This document shows, one piece after another, positions 7,825-15,805 of a stretch of 60,428 nucleotides of DNA. Each line of letters opens with the position of its first letter. The first letter of the stretch is position 1. Made by a program: the position numbers and the translations under genes. The DNA lies in contig NZ_FOKP01000032.1 of NCBI RefSeq assembly GCF_900112185.1, positions 1 through 60,428 of the forward strand. Reading direction: 5' to 3'. The stretch is from Allobosea sp. CRIB-10. Its GTDB lineage: Bacteria; Pseudomonadota; Alphaproteobacteria; Rhizobiales; Beijerinckiaceae. The notes under the pieces are model-generated. The model did not search any database. It was given only the letters and a program-made list of their open reading frames with translations, and was not told the origin of the DNA.

Positions 7825-9384
7825 ATGAAAAGCCTGACCAGACGAATGACGTTGGCCGGCGGCTTCGCCCTGTCGCTGGCGGCACTACCTGCTGCCGCGC
7901 AGACCGTATTGAAGGTCCGTCCTTTCGGCGACCTGCGCACGCTCGATCCGATGACGACCTCGGACTACATGGTCCGCAACCACGCCTACATGGTCTACGA
8001 CACGCTCTTCGCACAGGACGCCAAGGGCCTGATCAAGCCGCAGATGGCGGAGAGCTTCACGACCTCCGCCGACGGCCTGACCTGGACCTTCGTTCTCCGC
8101 GACGGATTGATGTTCCACGACAACACGCCGGTGACGAGCACCGACGTCGTCGCCTCGCTGAAGCGCTGGGGCGAGCGCGACGGACTCGGCCAACAGCTGA
8201 TGGCGCATACCGCCTCGCTGACGGCGAGCGATCCGAAGACGATCACACTCGTGCTCAAGGATCGCTGGAGCCTGGTGCTCGATGCGCTGGGCAAGCCAAG
8301 CTCGATGCTGCCGGTGATCATGCCGGCACGCATCGCCGCCACGCCATCGAACCAGAACATCACCGACGCGACCGGCTCCGGCCCCTTCATGCTGGTCAAG
8401 GACCAGTGGTCGCCGGGCTCGAAGATCGTCTACGCCAAGGCCCCGACCTATCAGCCGCGCAAGGAAGCTCCGGACGGGCTCGCCGGCGGCAAGCAGGCGA
8501 ATGTCGACCGCGTCGAATGGCTGATCATGCCCGATGCCCAGACGGCGCTGAACGCACTGCAGGCCGGCGAGATCGACATCTTCGAGGAGATGCCGCCGGA
8601 CATGATCTCGCTCGTGAAGGGCAACGCGAAGATCACCGTCTCCAAGCTCGCCGCGCTGCAGGGCGTCTTCCGAATGAACCAGTCGCAGCCGCCTTTCAAC
8701 AATCCCAAGCTGCGGCAAGCGATCCTGCGCCTGGTCGACCAGGAGCAGGTGGTCCGTGCCTATGTCGACGACAAGACGCTCTATACAGCCTGCCCGTCCT
8801 TCTACATGTGCGATTCGCCCTATTTCACCGATGCGGCCTGGCCGAAGCCGGATGTGGCGGCAGCCAAGAAGCTGATCGCCGAAAGCGGGTACAAGGGCGA
8901 GAAGATCGTCGTGCTCGATGCCACGGAGACTGCGCTGAGCCCGCAGACCCTCGTCGTCTCGCAGCTGATGCGCGATGCCGGTCTCAACGTTGATTATCAG
9001 GCGATGGACTGGGGCACGCTGTCGAGCCGGCGCACCAGCAAGAACCCGGTCGATCAGGGTGGCTGGTCAACCTTTGCCTCCGGCCCGGCCGCACCCGACA
9101 TGACCGAGCCCGTCGGCCATCTGGCGCTGCGGTCCAATTGCGACAGCTCCTGGTTCGGCTGGCCCTGCGACGCGGCCATCGAGAAGCTGCGGGCCGAGTT
9201 CACGATGGCTCCCGATCTTGATGCCCGCAAGGCGATTGCGCGCAAGATCCAAGAGCGAGCCGTCGAGACGGTGCCTTACGTGCCCGTGGGACAATTCTGG
9301 CTCGTGCGCGGTCGGCAAGCCAGCCTTCAAGGTCTGCTTTCGCCTGGGGTCCCGGTCTACTGGAACGTATCGAAGGGGCGATAA
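7825..9384 (+). CDS. Periplasmic substrate-binding protein, peptide type (SBP_bac_5)
   Basis: A 519-aa secreted binding protein that delivers the ligand to the two permeases upstream. The signal peptide is MKSLTRRMTLAGGFALSLAA with cleavage near AAAQ. The mature start TVLKVRPFGDLRTLDPMTTS and the block MAESFTTSADGLTWTFVLRD are standard for DppA/OppA-type proteins. The start has a strong ribosome site (AGGGAGG, 5-8 bases upstream). The pair CPSFYMCDSP (about 322-331) suggests a disulfide. The ligand may be a peptide, an opine, or another amide; the amidase in the divergent operon favours an amide-containing compound. That link is inference. Confidence 0.9.
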   Translation: MKSLTRRMTLAGGFALSLAALPAAAQTVLKVRPFGDLRTLDPMTTSDYMVRNHAYMVYDTLFAQDAKGLIKPQMAESFTTSADGLTWTFVLRDGLMFHDNTPVTSTDVVASLKRWGERDGLGQQLMAHTASLTASDPKTITLVLKDRWSLVLDALGKPSSMLPVIMPARIAATPSNQNITDATGSGPFMLVKDQWSPGSKIVYAKAPTYQPRKEAPDGLAGGKQANVDRVEWLIMPDAQTALNALQAGEIDIFEEMPPDMISLVKGNAKITVSKLAALQGVFRMNQSQPPFNNPKLRQAILRLVDQEQVVRAYVDDKTLYTACPSFYMCDSPYFTDAAWPKPDVAAAKKLIAESGYKGEKIVVLDATETALSPQTLVVSQLMRDAGLNVDYQAMDWGTLSSRRTSKNPVDQGGWSTFASGPAAPDMTEPVGHLALRSNCDSSWFGWPCDAAIEKLRAEFTMAPDLDARKAIARKIQERAVETVPYVPVGQFWLVRGRQASLQGLLSPGVPVYWNVSKGR

Positions 9385-9561
9385 CGCAGACGTTGGTGCG
9401 CTTGTCGGAGTCCGATGTTGAGCGCTCAGAAATTCTGCGCCGACGCCGGGCTTAGGGAAGCGCGACCACGCAGTTGAAACCAACCTGAAAGATGTCGCTG
9501 TCGTTCAGCAAGATGCGCCAATTCCGGACATTCGTCGTTGCCGGTTAGCAGTCATTGACTG

Positions 9562-9667
9562 CTGGAGCATTTTCGAGCGAAGTGGGCACCGGTTCGCGTG
9601 ACGAAAATGCGATAAAGCAAGGACCTGGAGCAATTTCGCGATACGAAGAATTGCGGAAATGCTCTAG
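9562..9667. repeat. 106-bp MITE-like dispersed repeat, copy 1
   Basis: This block aligns end to end with the reverse complement of 18915-19020, also 106 bp, with about 15 differences. Both copies have ends of the form CTAGAGCA...TGCTCTAG (here the left end reads CTGGAGCA), and an inner copy of the end motif lies about two thirds along. Blocks of this kind are scattered through Hyphomicrobiales genomes. It sits in a 520-bp gap (9385-9907) that otherwise shows only a possible SDR remnant at 9811. It carries no coding capacity. Confidence 0.8.
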
Positions 9668-9810
9668 GAATAACTGTACGGATCCTGCATGAGAACTGGT
9701 GCAATGTGATTTTGGTTTGGCGCGATCCGGTTTCCAGGTCACGCCGATCTCTATGAAATCTTGCTGCACGTGCCCGGTAAAAATCTGCCTGTTTCATCAG
9801 GCAAGCCGAC

Positions 9811-9930
9811 ATGTCTCAAGCGCAGACTGTGCTGTTCACCGGCGCATCCTCGGAGCTGGACAGCAAGCTGATACCGCGCGCCGTGCCGAGCAAAGACAAC
9901 GAGAGATCTAACCTCTTTCATGACCGGTGA
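9811..9930 (+). pseudogene. Possible N-terminal remnant of an SDR/epimerase gene
   Basis: An ATG at 9811 opens a 39-codon frame whose first residues MSQAQTVLFTGASSELDSKL look like the start of a Rossmann-fold NAD(P)-binding protein (TGASS, then a hydrophobic helix). The rest of the fold is absent, the second glycine of the dinucleotide motif is missing, and the frame runs into the 3' end of the NUDIX gene on the other strand. I take it as a fragment left by a deletion. The evidence is thin. Confidence 0.3.
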
Positions 9931-10354
9931 CCTCCAGCGACCGCAAGAGCGCGCTCAGGCCTGCCTCGCCGGCCAGATCCGCCGCGTCGCCCAGCCTGAA
10001 CCATTGCTGGCGCCGTTCATCGCGTTCCGGCCAGTCCTCCAGCCGCTGCTCCACGATCAGCTGAAAGACCTTCACGCGGCAGAGCACATCATCGTCGGCG
10101 ATGCGCTTCCAGTAGAGATACTTACCTATCGATTTCTTTCGCACCTTGCCGCGAACGCCCGCCTCTTCCTGCGCTTCGCGCGCGGCGGCTTCATGCGCCT
10201 TCAGCCCTTTGATCGGCCAACCCTTCGGAATCGTCCAACGCTTGGTCGTGCGTGTTGTGACGAGCAGAATCTCGGCCGTCCCGTCTGCCGAGAAGCGCAG
10301 TGGCAAAGCTCCGACCTGAAGGCGTGCTTTCTCAGCACGCAAAACTGCTTGCAT
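9908..10354 (-). CDS. NUDIX hydrolase, DIPP-like
   Basis: A 148-aa cytoplasmic hydrolase of nucleoside-diphosphate-linked or inositol polyphosphate substrates. The core fold motifs are visible: VGALPLRFSADGTAEILLV, WTIPKGWPIKG, and the Nudix helix REAQEEAGV with the metal-binding REXXEEXG residues. The first glutamate of the strict GX5E pattern is not at its usual spacing. The PKGW motif is typical of the small alphaproteobacterial NUDIX proteins related to diphosphoinositol polyphosphate phosphohydrolases. It lies 110 bp downstream of the phosphonate permease on the same strand, so read-through is possible, but no functional link is evident. Confidence 0.88.
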   Translation of the reverse strand: MQAVLRAEKARLQVGALPLRFSADGTAEILLVTTRTTKRWTIPKGWPIKGLKAHEAAAREAQEEAGVRGKVRKKSIGKYLYWKRIADDDVLCRVKVFQLIVEQRLEDWPERDERRQQWFRLGDAADLAGEAGLSALLRSLEVTGHERG

Positions 10355-10464
10355 CGATTCACAATCTAAAAAAAGTCTAGACTAATGATACCCGGTCAGG
10401 TTCTAGCGATGCAAGAGTCGGTTTGTGCTGATTGGGGCCGGCATCGGCCAGCCCGGCATCATGC

Positions 10465-12096
10465 TCAGATCACCTTCGCGCGCAGTGTCGCGGTGACGAT
10501 CTCGGTGACGACCACCACCGCGAAGATCACGACGAGCACGAGCCCGACCTGGTCCCAGTAGAGATTGTCCATCGCCGCCTGCAGGGCGACGCCGAGGCCG
10601 CCGGCGCCGACCAGGCCGAGCACGGCGCTCTCGCGCACATTGATGTCCCAGCGGAACAGGCTGACGGCGAGGAAGGCGGGCTTCACCTGCGGCCAGAAGC
10701 CTTTGAGCAGCACCGAGCGCCAAGGCGCGCCGGCGGCCCGCAGCGCCTCGATCGGGCCGGGCTTGGCCTCCTCGATCGCCTCGGCCAGGAACTTGCCGGT
10801 GAAGCCGATCGAGTGCACCGCCACCGCCATGACGCCGGCGAGGGCGCCGGGGCCGAAGATGGCGACGAAGAGCAGCGCCCAGACCAGCGTATGCACCGAA
10901 CGCGTTGCGACAAGGATGAAGCGGCCGAGCGTGTTGACCCAGATCGAGGACGAGATGTTACGGGCGCACATCAGCGCGACCGGGGTCGCCATGAGGATCG
11001 CCAGCACCGTGCCAAGCGTCGCGGTATGCAGCGTCTCGATCAGCGCCTGCTGCACGGTCTTGGGGAAGTAGGCCCAGTCGATCGGCCACATCCTCGTGAA
11101 GAGGTCGACCGTCTGCGCCGGCGCGTCGTAGAGGAATTCCGGGATCACCTCGATGGTCTGGACCGACCAGCCCAGCGCCAGGGCCGCTAGGCCCCAGAAG
11201 GCGAGGCGCATGCCGCGCTCGGCCGCGGTGAAGCGATGCCAGACCGGGCCGGAGGCGCCTTGCTTGACCTCGCCGCTCGGCGCTTCGTCCTGATAGACCC
11301 GGCGCATGAAGGCGGAGAGGATCTCGCCGGCCATCACCGCCAGGATGATCGCGATGATGATGGTCAGCACGAAATCGTAGTCGAAGCGCTGGAAAGCGGT
11401 GAACAGGGTGGCGCCGATGCCGCCGCCGCCGACCAGGCCGACGAGGGCGGAATTGCGCAGGTTCGAGTCGAGCTGGTAGGCGGCAAAGCCGATGAAGCGC
11501 GGCAGCACCTGCGGTACCACGCCCATGGTCACCACCGAGAGGAAGGGGGAGCCGGCGGCGCGCAGCGCCTCGATCGGCTTCATCGACATCTCCTCGATCG
11601 CCTCGGCGATCAGCTTGGCGATGAAGCCGATGGTGGCGACGATCAGCGCCAGGATGCCGGCGAGCGCACCGAAGCCGACCGCCTTGACGAAGAGGATGGC
11701 GACGATGACCGGGTGGAAGGTCCGGCAGAGAGCGATGAGACCGCGCGCCAGGATCGTCACCGGCAGGGGCATCAGGTTGCGGGCGGCGCAGAGGCCGACG
11801 GGCAAGGCCAGCAGCACGCCGGCGCCGGTTGCGATGATAGCGATCTGCAGCGATTCCAGCATGCCCTGCGCGAGCAGCTGCAGCTTGTCGTGCGCCAGGT
11901 TCGGCGGGAACATGCGGCCAAGGAAGCGTGCGCCATTGCCGAGGCCCTGGACGAAGCGCTCCCACCGGATGTCGACGATGCCCGCCGCATAGATGACATA
12001 GGCGACGAACAGCACCGCGCCGAGGCGCAGCGGCCAGTTCGGCGGGAAGGCGCGGGCGCGTAGGCTGCCGCCGGCGCTCACAGGAGGGGCGCTCAT
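10465..12096 (-). CDS. phnE: Phosphonate ABC importer permease, two PhnE domains fused
   Basis: A 543-aa inner-membrane protein made of two tandem PhnE-type permease domains, about twice the usual length. Domain one (about 25-290) and domain two (about 310-543) each have the EAA loop: AEAIEEMSMKPIEALRAAGS and AEAIEEAKPGPIEALRAAGA. Each is followed by the SALVGLVGGGGIG or SAVLGLVGAGGLG motif near its end. The fusion replaces the two separate phnE genes seen in many genomes. Its start overlaps the phnC stop by 4 bp. It imports phosphonate or phosphite together with phnC and phnD just upstream. No C-P lyase genes lie in the window. Confidence 0.92.
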   Translation of the reverse strand: MSAPPVSAGGSLRARAFPPNWPLRLGAVLFVAYVIYAAGIVDIRWERFVQGLGNGARFLGRMFPPNLAHDKLQLLAQGMLESLQIAIIATGAGVLLALPVGLCAARNLMPLPVTILARGLIALCRTFHPVIVAILFVKAVGFGALAGILALIVATIGFIAKLIAEAIEEMSMKPIEALRAAGSPFLSVVTMGVVPQVLPRFIGFAAYQLDSNLRNSALVGLVGGGGIGATLFTAFQRFDYDFVLTIIIAIILAVMAGEILSAFMRRVYQDEAPSGEVKQGASGPVWHRFTAAERGMRLAFWGLAALALGWSVQTIEVIPEFLYDAPAQTVDLFTRMWPIDWAYFPKTVQQALIETLHTATLGTVLAILMATPVALMCARNISSSIWVNTLGRFILVATRSVHTLVWALLFVAIFGPGALAGVMAVAVHSIGFTGKFLAEAIEEAKPGPIEALRAAGAPWRSVLLKGFWPQVKPAFLAVSLFRWDINVRESAVLGLVGAGGLGVALQAAMDNLYWDQVGLVLVVIFAVVVVTEIVTATLRAKVI

Positions 12097-12884
12097 TCCA
12101 TCCAGCCTTCGCCGCCATAGATCTCGGCGAGATGGCTGTCCTGCAGCCCGGCCGGCGGCCCGTCATAGATGACGAGGCCCTTGGACATGCCGATCATCCG
12201 CAGCGCGTAGCGTCGCGCCAGCGCGACGTTGTGGATGTTGACGAGCACCGGGATATCGCGCTCCCGGCCCACCTTCGCGAGCAGCTCCATGATCTCGACC
12301 GAGGTCTTGGGATCGAGCGAGGAGGTCGGCTCGTCGGCGAGGATCAGGTCCGGCTCCTGCATCACCGCGCGGGCGATGCCGACGCGCTGGCGCTGGCCGC
12401 CGGAGAGCTGGTCGGCACGGCGGGTGGCGAAGTCGCCGAGGCCGACCGATTCCAGCAGGGCAAAGGCGTGGGCGATGTCCTCCTCGGGGAAGCGCCGCGT
12501 CCAGGCGCGCCAGACCGGGACATAGCCGAGCCGGCCGCAGAGCACGTTCTCGATCACCGTCAGCCGCTCGACCAGGTTGTATTCCTGGAAGACCATGCCG
12601 AGGCGGCGACGCGCCGCCCTGAGAGGCTCGCCCTGCAGCGTCGCCAGGTCGGTCCCGCCCAGCATGATCGAGCCGGAGGTCGGGTCGACCAGACGGTTGA
12701 TGCAGCGGATCAGCGTCGACTTGCCAGTGCCGGACGGGCCGATAATCGCGACGATGCCGGGCTCGGAGACGCTGAGCGAGATGTCGCGCAGGACCGGCTG
12801 GCCCTTGCGATACTCCTTGACGAGGTTGCGGATGACGAGCGCCCGGCCATGGCCGGGCGCCTCTGCGACGGGAAGGGCGCTCAT
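12093..12884 (-). CDS. phnC: Phosphonate ABC importer ATPase
   Basis: A 263-aa ATPase that powers phosphonate uptake. Walker A is GPSGTGKST (about 49-57), the signature is LSGGQRQRVGIARAV, and Walker B with its glutamate is LILADEPTSSLDP. The segment LGMVFQEYNLVERLTVIENV and the length are typical of PhnC. It lies between phnD (20 bp upstream) and the fused phnE (4-bp overlap). Confidence 0.93.
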   Translation of the reverse strand: MSALPVAEAPGHGRALVIRNLVKEYRKGQPVLRDISLSVSEPGIVAIIGPSGTGKSTLIRCINRLVDPTSGSIMLGGTDLATLQGEPLRAARRRLGMVFQEYNLVERLTVIENVLCGRLGYVPVWRAWTRRFPEEDIAHAFALLESVGLGDFATRRADQLSGGQRQRVGIARAVMQEPDLILADEPTSSLDPKTSVEIMELLAKVGRERDIPVLVNIHNVALARRYALRMIGMSKGLVIYDGPPAGLQDSHLAEIYGGEGWME

Positions 12885-12904
12885 GAGCTGCGAAAGACTT
12901 TCGG

Positions 12905-13951
12905 TCAGGGCTTGGCCGGCGCGGGCTGCTGCGCCTTCTTGGCGGCGGCCTCGGCCTCGCGCCTGGCTTCGGCGTCGTAGGCCGACTTGTTGTAGGGCGT
13001 GCCCGACTTCTCGGCGACATCGCGCACGATCGCCCAGTCCTTCTGGTAGGTGATCGGCAGGAAGCGGTCGTCGCCGTTGAACTCCTTGGTCATTTCCGGG
13101 GTGAAGCGGAAGGAGAAGAAGCAGTCGGTCAGCTTCCTGGCGAGCTCGGGCTTGAGATCGTGCGCATAAGCGAAGGACGAGGTGGGGAAGATCGCGCTGC
13201 GATAGATCTCGCGGGTGTCGTCCTTCTTGATCGTGCCGCGCACGATCATGCGCTCATAGACGTCGCCGGCGACGGCGCCCATGTCGTAGTCGCCCGAGAC
13301 CACGCCGAGGATCGACTTGTCGTGGCCGCCCGACATCAGCGGCTTGTAGTCCTTATCGGCCTCGAGGCCATGCTCGGGGAAGAGCACGCGCGGAGCGAGG
13401 TTGCCCGAGTTGGACGAGGGCGAGGTGTGGGCGACCTTCTTGCCCTTGAGGTCGGCGAGCTTTTGGTAGGGGCTGGAGGCCTTGACCACGGCGACGAGAT
13501 TGTAGCCGCGCACACCCTCGGCCGAGCCCTTGGCGGCGAAGGGGATCGCGCCGGCGAGGTTGACCGCGAAGCCGGTCGGCCCGGTCGAGAAGCCGGCGAA
13601 GTGCAGGCGGCCGGAGCGCATCGCCTCGATCTCGGCCGAGTTCGACTGCACGGGATAATAGACGATGCGCTTGCCGGTGCAGGCGGCGAGATGGTCGGTC
13701 AGCGGCTTGAAGATGTTGGCGTAGACGGCCGGGTCCTCGACCGGCGTATAGGCCCAGACCAGCGCCGACGGATCCCTCTGCTTCGAGGCCTCGGTCGGCA
13801 CGTCGGCGACGAGGTCCTTGTTGGCGTCGCAGTACATGGTGTCGAGCTGGCCGCGATTGGGGCAGGCGTCCTGCGCCTGCGCCGCCCCGGCGAGCCGGAG
13901 GCCAAGGAGCAGCGAGGTCGTGGCGGTCAGGCAAGTCAGCGTCTTGGTCAT
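12905..13951 (-). CDS. phnD: Phosphonate-binding periplasmic protein
   Basis: A 348-aa secreted binding protein of the PhnD family. The signal peptide (about 1-26) ends AGAAQAQ. The mature protein has the PhnD pattern: FKPLTDHLAACTGKRIVYYP, SAEIEAMRSGRLHFAGFSTG and KKVAHTSPSSNSGNL, the last being the usual phosphonate-contact loop. The C-terminus is an Ala/Lys/Pro-rich tail without clear role. It is the first gene of phnD-phnC-phnE. An inverted repeat at 13999-14018 lies about 48 bp upstream of its start. Confidence 0.92.
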   Translation of the reverse strand: MTKTLTCLTATTSLLLGLRLAGAAQAQDACPNRGQLDTMYCDANKDLVADVPTEASKQRDPSALVWAYTPVEDPAVYANIFKPLTDHLAACTGKRIVYYPVQSNSAEIEAMRSGRLHFAGFSTGPTGFAVNLAGAIPFAAKGSAEGVRGYNLVAVVKASSPYQKLADLKGKKVAHTSPSSNSGNLAPRVLFPEHGLEADKDYKPLMSGGHDKSILGVVSGDYDMGAVAGDVYERMIVRGTIKKDDTREIYRSAIFPTSSFAYAHDLKPELARKLTDCFFSFRFTPEMTKEFNGDDRFLPITYQKDWAIVRDVAEKSGTPYNKSAYDAEARREAEAAAKKAQQPAPAKP

Positions 13952-13998
13952 AGTCGGCGTCTCTCCCGGTCGGTCTTGATTATGAGCTGGCTATAGTA

Positions 13999-14018
13999 TG
14001 TGACATAAAATCGTCACA
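13999..14018. promoter_or_regulatory. Inverted repeat, possible operator for phnD
   Basis: TGTGAC and GTCACA form a perfect inverted repeat separated by the 8-base AT-rich spacer ATAAAATC. It lies in the 389-bp gap between two divergent importers (13952-14340), 48 bp upstream of phnD. It does not fit a Pho box (direct repeats) or a CRP site (6-base spacer). A weaker repeat, AGTGG-N6-CCACT, lies at 14054-14069 nearer the other operon. Nothing else is seen in the gap. Confidence 0.4.
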
Positions 14019-14340
14019 CTCCAGTCAGGCGAGGCACCAGGTCTTACGACCAAAGTGGCATTATCCACTGTAATGACCGATGTGATCGCAACCTGCCTGG
14101 CAGGACGGCCAGATTCACACCTTTTGCTGCCACCTATCGTGAAAGCCGGCTCAGCGCTCGGTTGAGTGGCGCCGGCACGCGAGACGCTTCTCACTAACTT
14201 CGTTCGGTCTCCGGCAAAGAGTGGGATGACATGCCCGCGCTTTTTATGACAGTTTTGCGACAACGGCCGTCCGGATTCCCGGACTTGCCCTCCGCGGACC
14301 TCGACGTCGGCGGATGAAGAACGACCAAGGGAGGATCAGA

Positions 14341-15669
14341 ATGTTCACACGCAGGATCGCGCTCGTCTCGGCGCTCGGGCTGGCCCTGGCCGCCTCGGCC
14401 GCCCAGGCGCAGGCGCCGTCGGGCAAGGTCACGGTGGTGACCTCGTTCTCGAAGGACGTCACCGACCCGATCAAGAAAGCCTTCGAGAAGGCGGTGCCGG
14501 GCGTCACGCTCGAAGTCCAGAACCGCAACACCAATGCCGGCGTGAAATATGTCGAGGAGACCAAGGCCAACAATCAGGTCGACCTGTTCTGGGCCTCGGC
14601 GCCGGACGCCTTCGAGGTGCTGAAGGGCAAGCAGCTGCTCACCGCCTACAAGCCGAAGGCGACCGGCATCCCCGAGAAGATCGGCTCCTATCCGATCAAC
14701 GATCCTGCCGGCTTCTATTTCGGCTTCGCGGCCTCCGGCTACGGCATCATGTGGAACGAGCGCTATGCCAAGGCCAACAAGCTGCCCGAGCCCAAGGACT
14801 GGCAGGATCTCGCCAGGCCGGCCTTCTTCGGCCATGTCTCGATCGCCTCGCCCGCACGCTCGGGCACGACGCATCTGACCGTCGAGACCATCCTGCAGGG
14901 CGAGGGCTGGGAGAAGGGCTGGCGGACCCTCAAGGAGATGTCCGGCAATTTCCACTCGATCACCGAGCGCTCCTTCGGCGTGCCGGAGGCGGTCAATTCC
15001 GGCCAGGTCGGCGTCGGCATCGTCATCGACTTCTTCGCCTTCTCGGCTCAGGCCTCGGGCTTCCCGGTCAAGTTCGTCTATCCGACCGTGACCACGGTCG
15101 TGCCGGCCAATGTCGGCATCATCGCCAATCCGCCGAACAAGGCGGCGGCCGAGGCCTTCATCGAGTTCCTGCTCTCGCCGGCCGGCCAGGAGGTGCTGCT
15201 CGAGCCGGGCATCCGCCGCCTGCCCGTCAATCCGGCCGTCTACGCCAAGGCCGGCGCGGACTATCCCAATCCCTTCACCGATCCGCGCTTCCAGAAGATG
15301 ATCGGCTTCGACGTCGACAAGTCGGAGGCGCGCACCGCCGTGGTCGACACGCTGTTCGACCAATTGATCTCCTTCCAGCTCGACGCCCTGAAGGGCGTCA
15401 CCAAGACGCTGCACGAGGTCGACGCCGCGCTGGCCAAGAAGCCGAACGCCCAGGCCAAGGCGCTCGCCGACGAGGCGCGCAACCTAGTCGCGGCGTTGCC
15501 GGTGACGGAGGCGCAGGCATCGAGCCCCGAGCTGCGCGGCGCCTTCACCGGCGGCAAGGAGAAGGGCGCGCGCCAGGCAGAGGTCGAGGCGCAATGGGCG
15601 AGCTTCGCCCGCGACAACTACGCCAAGGCGAAGGCCAAGGCCGAGGAGGCGCTGAAGGCGGCGAAGTGA
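14341..15669 (+). CDS. Periplasmic binding protein, Fe3+ or 2-aminoethylphosphonate type
   Basis: A 442-aa secreted binding protein. The signal peptide MFTRRIALVSALGLALAA ends near AQAQ. Mature motifs include NAGVKYVEETKANNQVDLFW, ASGYGIMWNERYAK and the permease-facing SPAGQEVLLEPGIRRLPVNP, all of the iron(III)/AfuA-like family that also contains PhnS of 2-aminoethylphosphonate importers. It is about 100 residues longer than the family norm because of an Ala/Lys-rich tail after about 340. GGGAGG 6-11 bases upstream selects ATG 14341. A REP-like element separates it from the permease. The phosphonate operon beside it makes the aminoethylphosphonate reading attractive, but iron is equally possible from sequence. 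Confidence 0.85.
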   Translation: MFTRRIALVSALGLALAASAAQAQAPSGKVTVVTSFSKDVTDPIKKAFEKAVPGVTLEVQNRNTNAGVKYVEETKANNQVDLFWASAPDAFEVLKGKQLLTAYKPKATGIPEKIGSYPINDPAGFYFGFAASGYGIMWNERYAKANKLPEPKDWQDLARPAFFGHVSIASPARSGTTHLTVETILQGEGWEKGWRTLKEMSGNFHSITERSFGVPEAVNSGQVGVGIVIDFFAFSAQASGFPVKFVYPTVTTVVPANVGIIANPPNKAAAEAFIEFLLSPAGQEVLLEPGIRRLPVNPAVYAKAGADYPNPFTDPRFQKMIGFDVDKSEARTAVVDTLFDQLISFQLDALKGVTKTLHEVDAALAKKPNAQAKALADEARNLVAALPVTEAQASSPELRGAFTGGKEKGARQAEVEAQWASFARDNYAKAKAKAEEALKAAK

Positions 15670-15674
15670 GCGTG

Positions 15675-15786
15675 CGTCATTCTCGGGCGGCGCGTATGCG
15701 CCGACCCGGGAATCTCATGCCGGATATGGCTCCGTTGAAGCTGCGCCACTCGTCCGGAGATGCCCGGATCAAGCCCGGGCATGACG
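15675..15786. repeat. REP-like element with two hairpins
   Basis: The outer ends CGTCAT and ATGACG are inverted and continue as imperfect repeats. Inside are two strong hairpins: 15681-15711 (TCTCGGG pairing with CCCGGGA around GGCGC-GTAT-GCGCC) and 15760-15782 (ATGCCCGG pairing with CCGGGCAT). It lies between a binding-protein gene and its permease, where such elements often protect the 5' mRNA and so raise binding protein over permease. Confidence 0.65.
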
Positions 15787-15805
15787 CCCTCTCGCAAGGC
15801 CAGAC

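Noticed and set aside
10432..12063. Plus-strand open frames opposite the phosphonate permease
   Set aside because: Low-complexity, acidic and His-rich translation with no motif; shadow of phnE.
13999..14018. CRP or PhoB binding site upstream of phnD
   Set aside because: The spacer is too long for CRP and the arms are inverted, whereas Pho boxes are direct repeats.
13991..14263. A 90-codon minus-strand frame upstream of phnD
   Set aside because: It has no family resemblance, runs through the likely promoter region and lacks a ribosome site.
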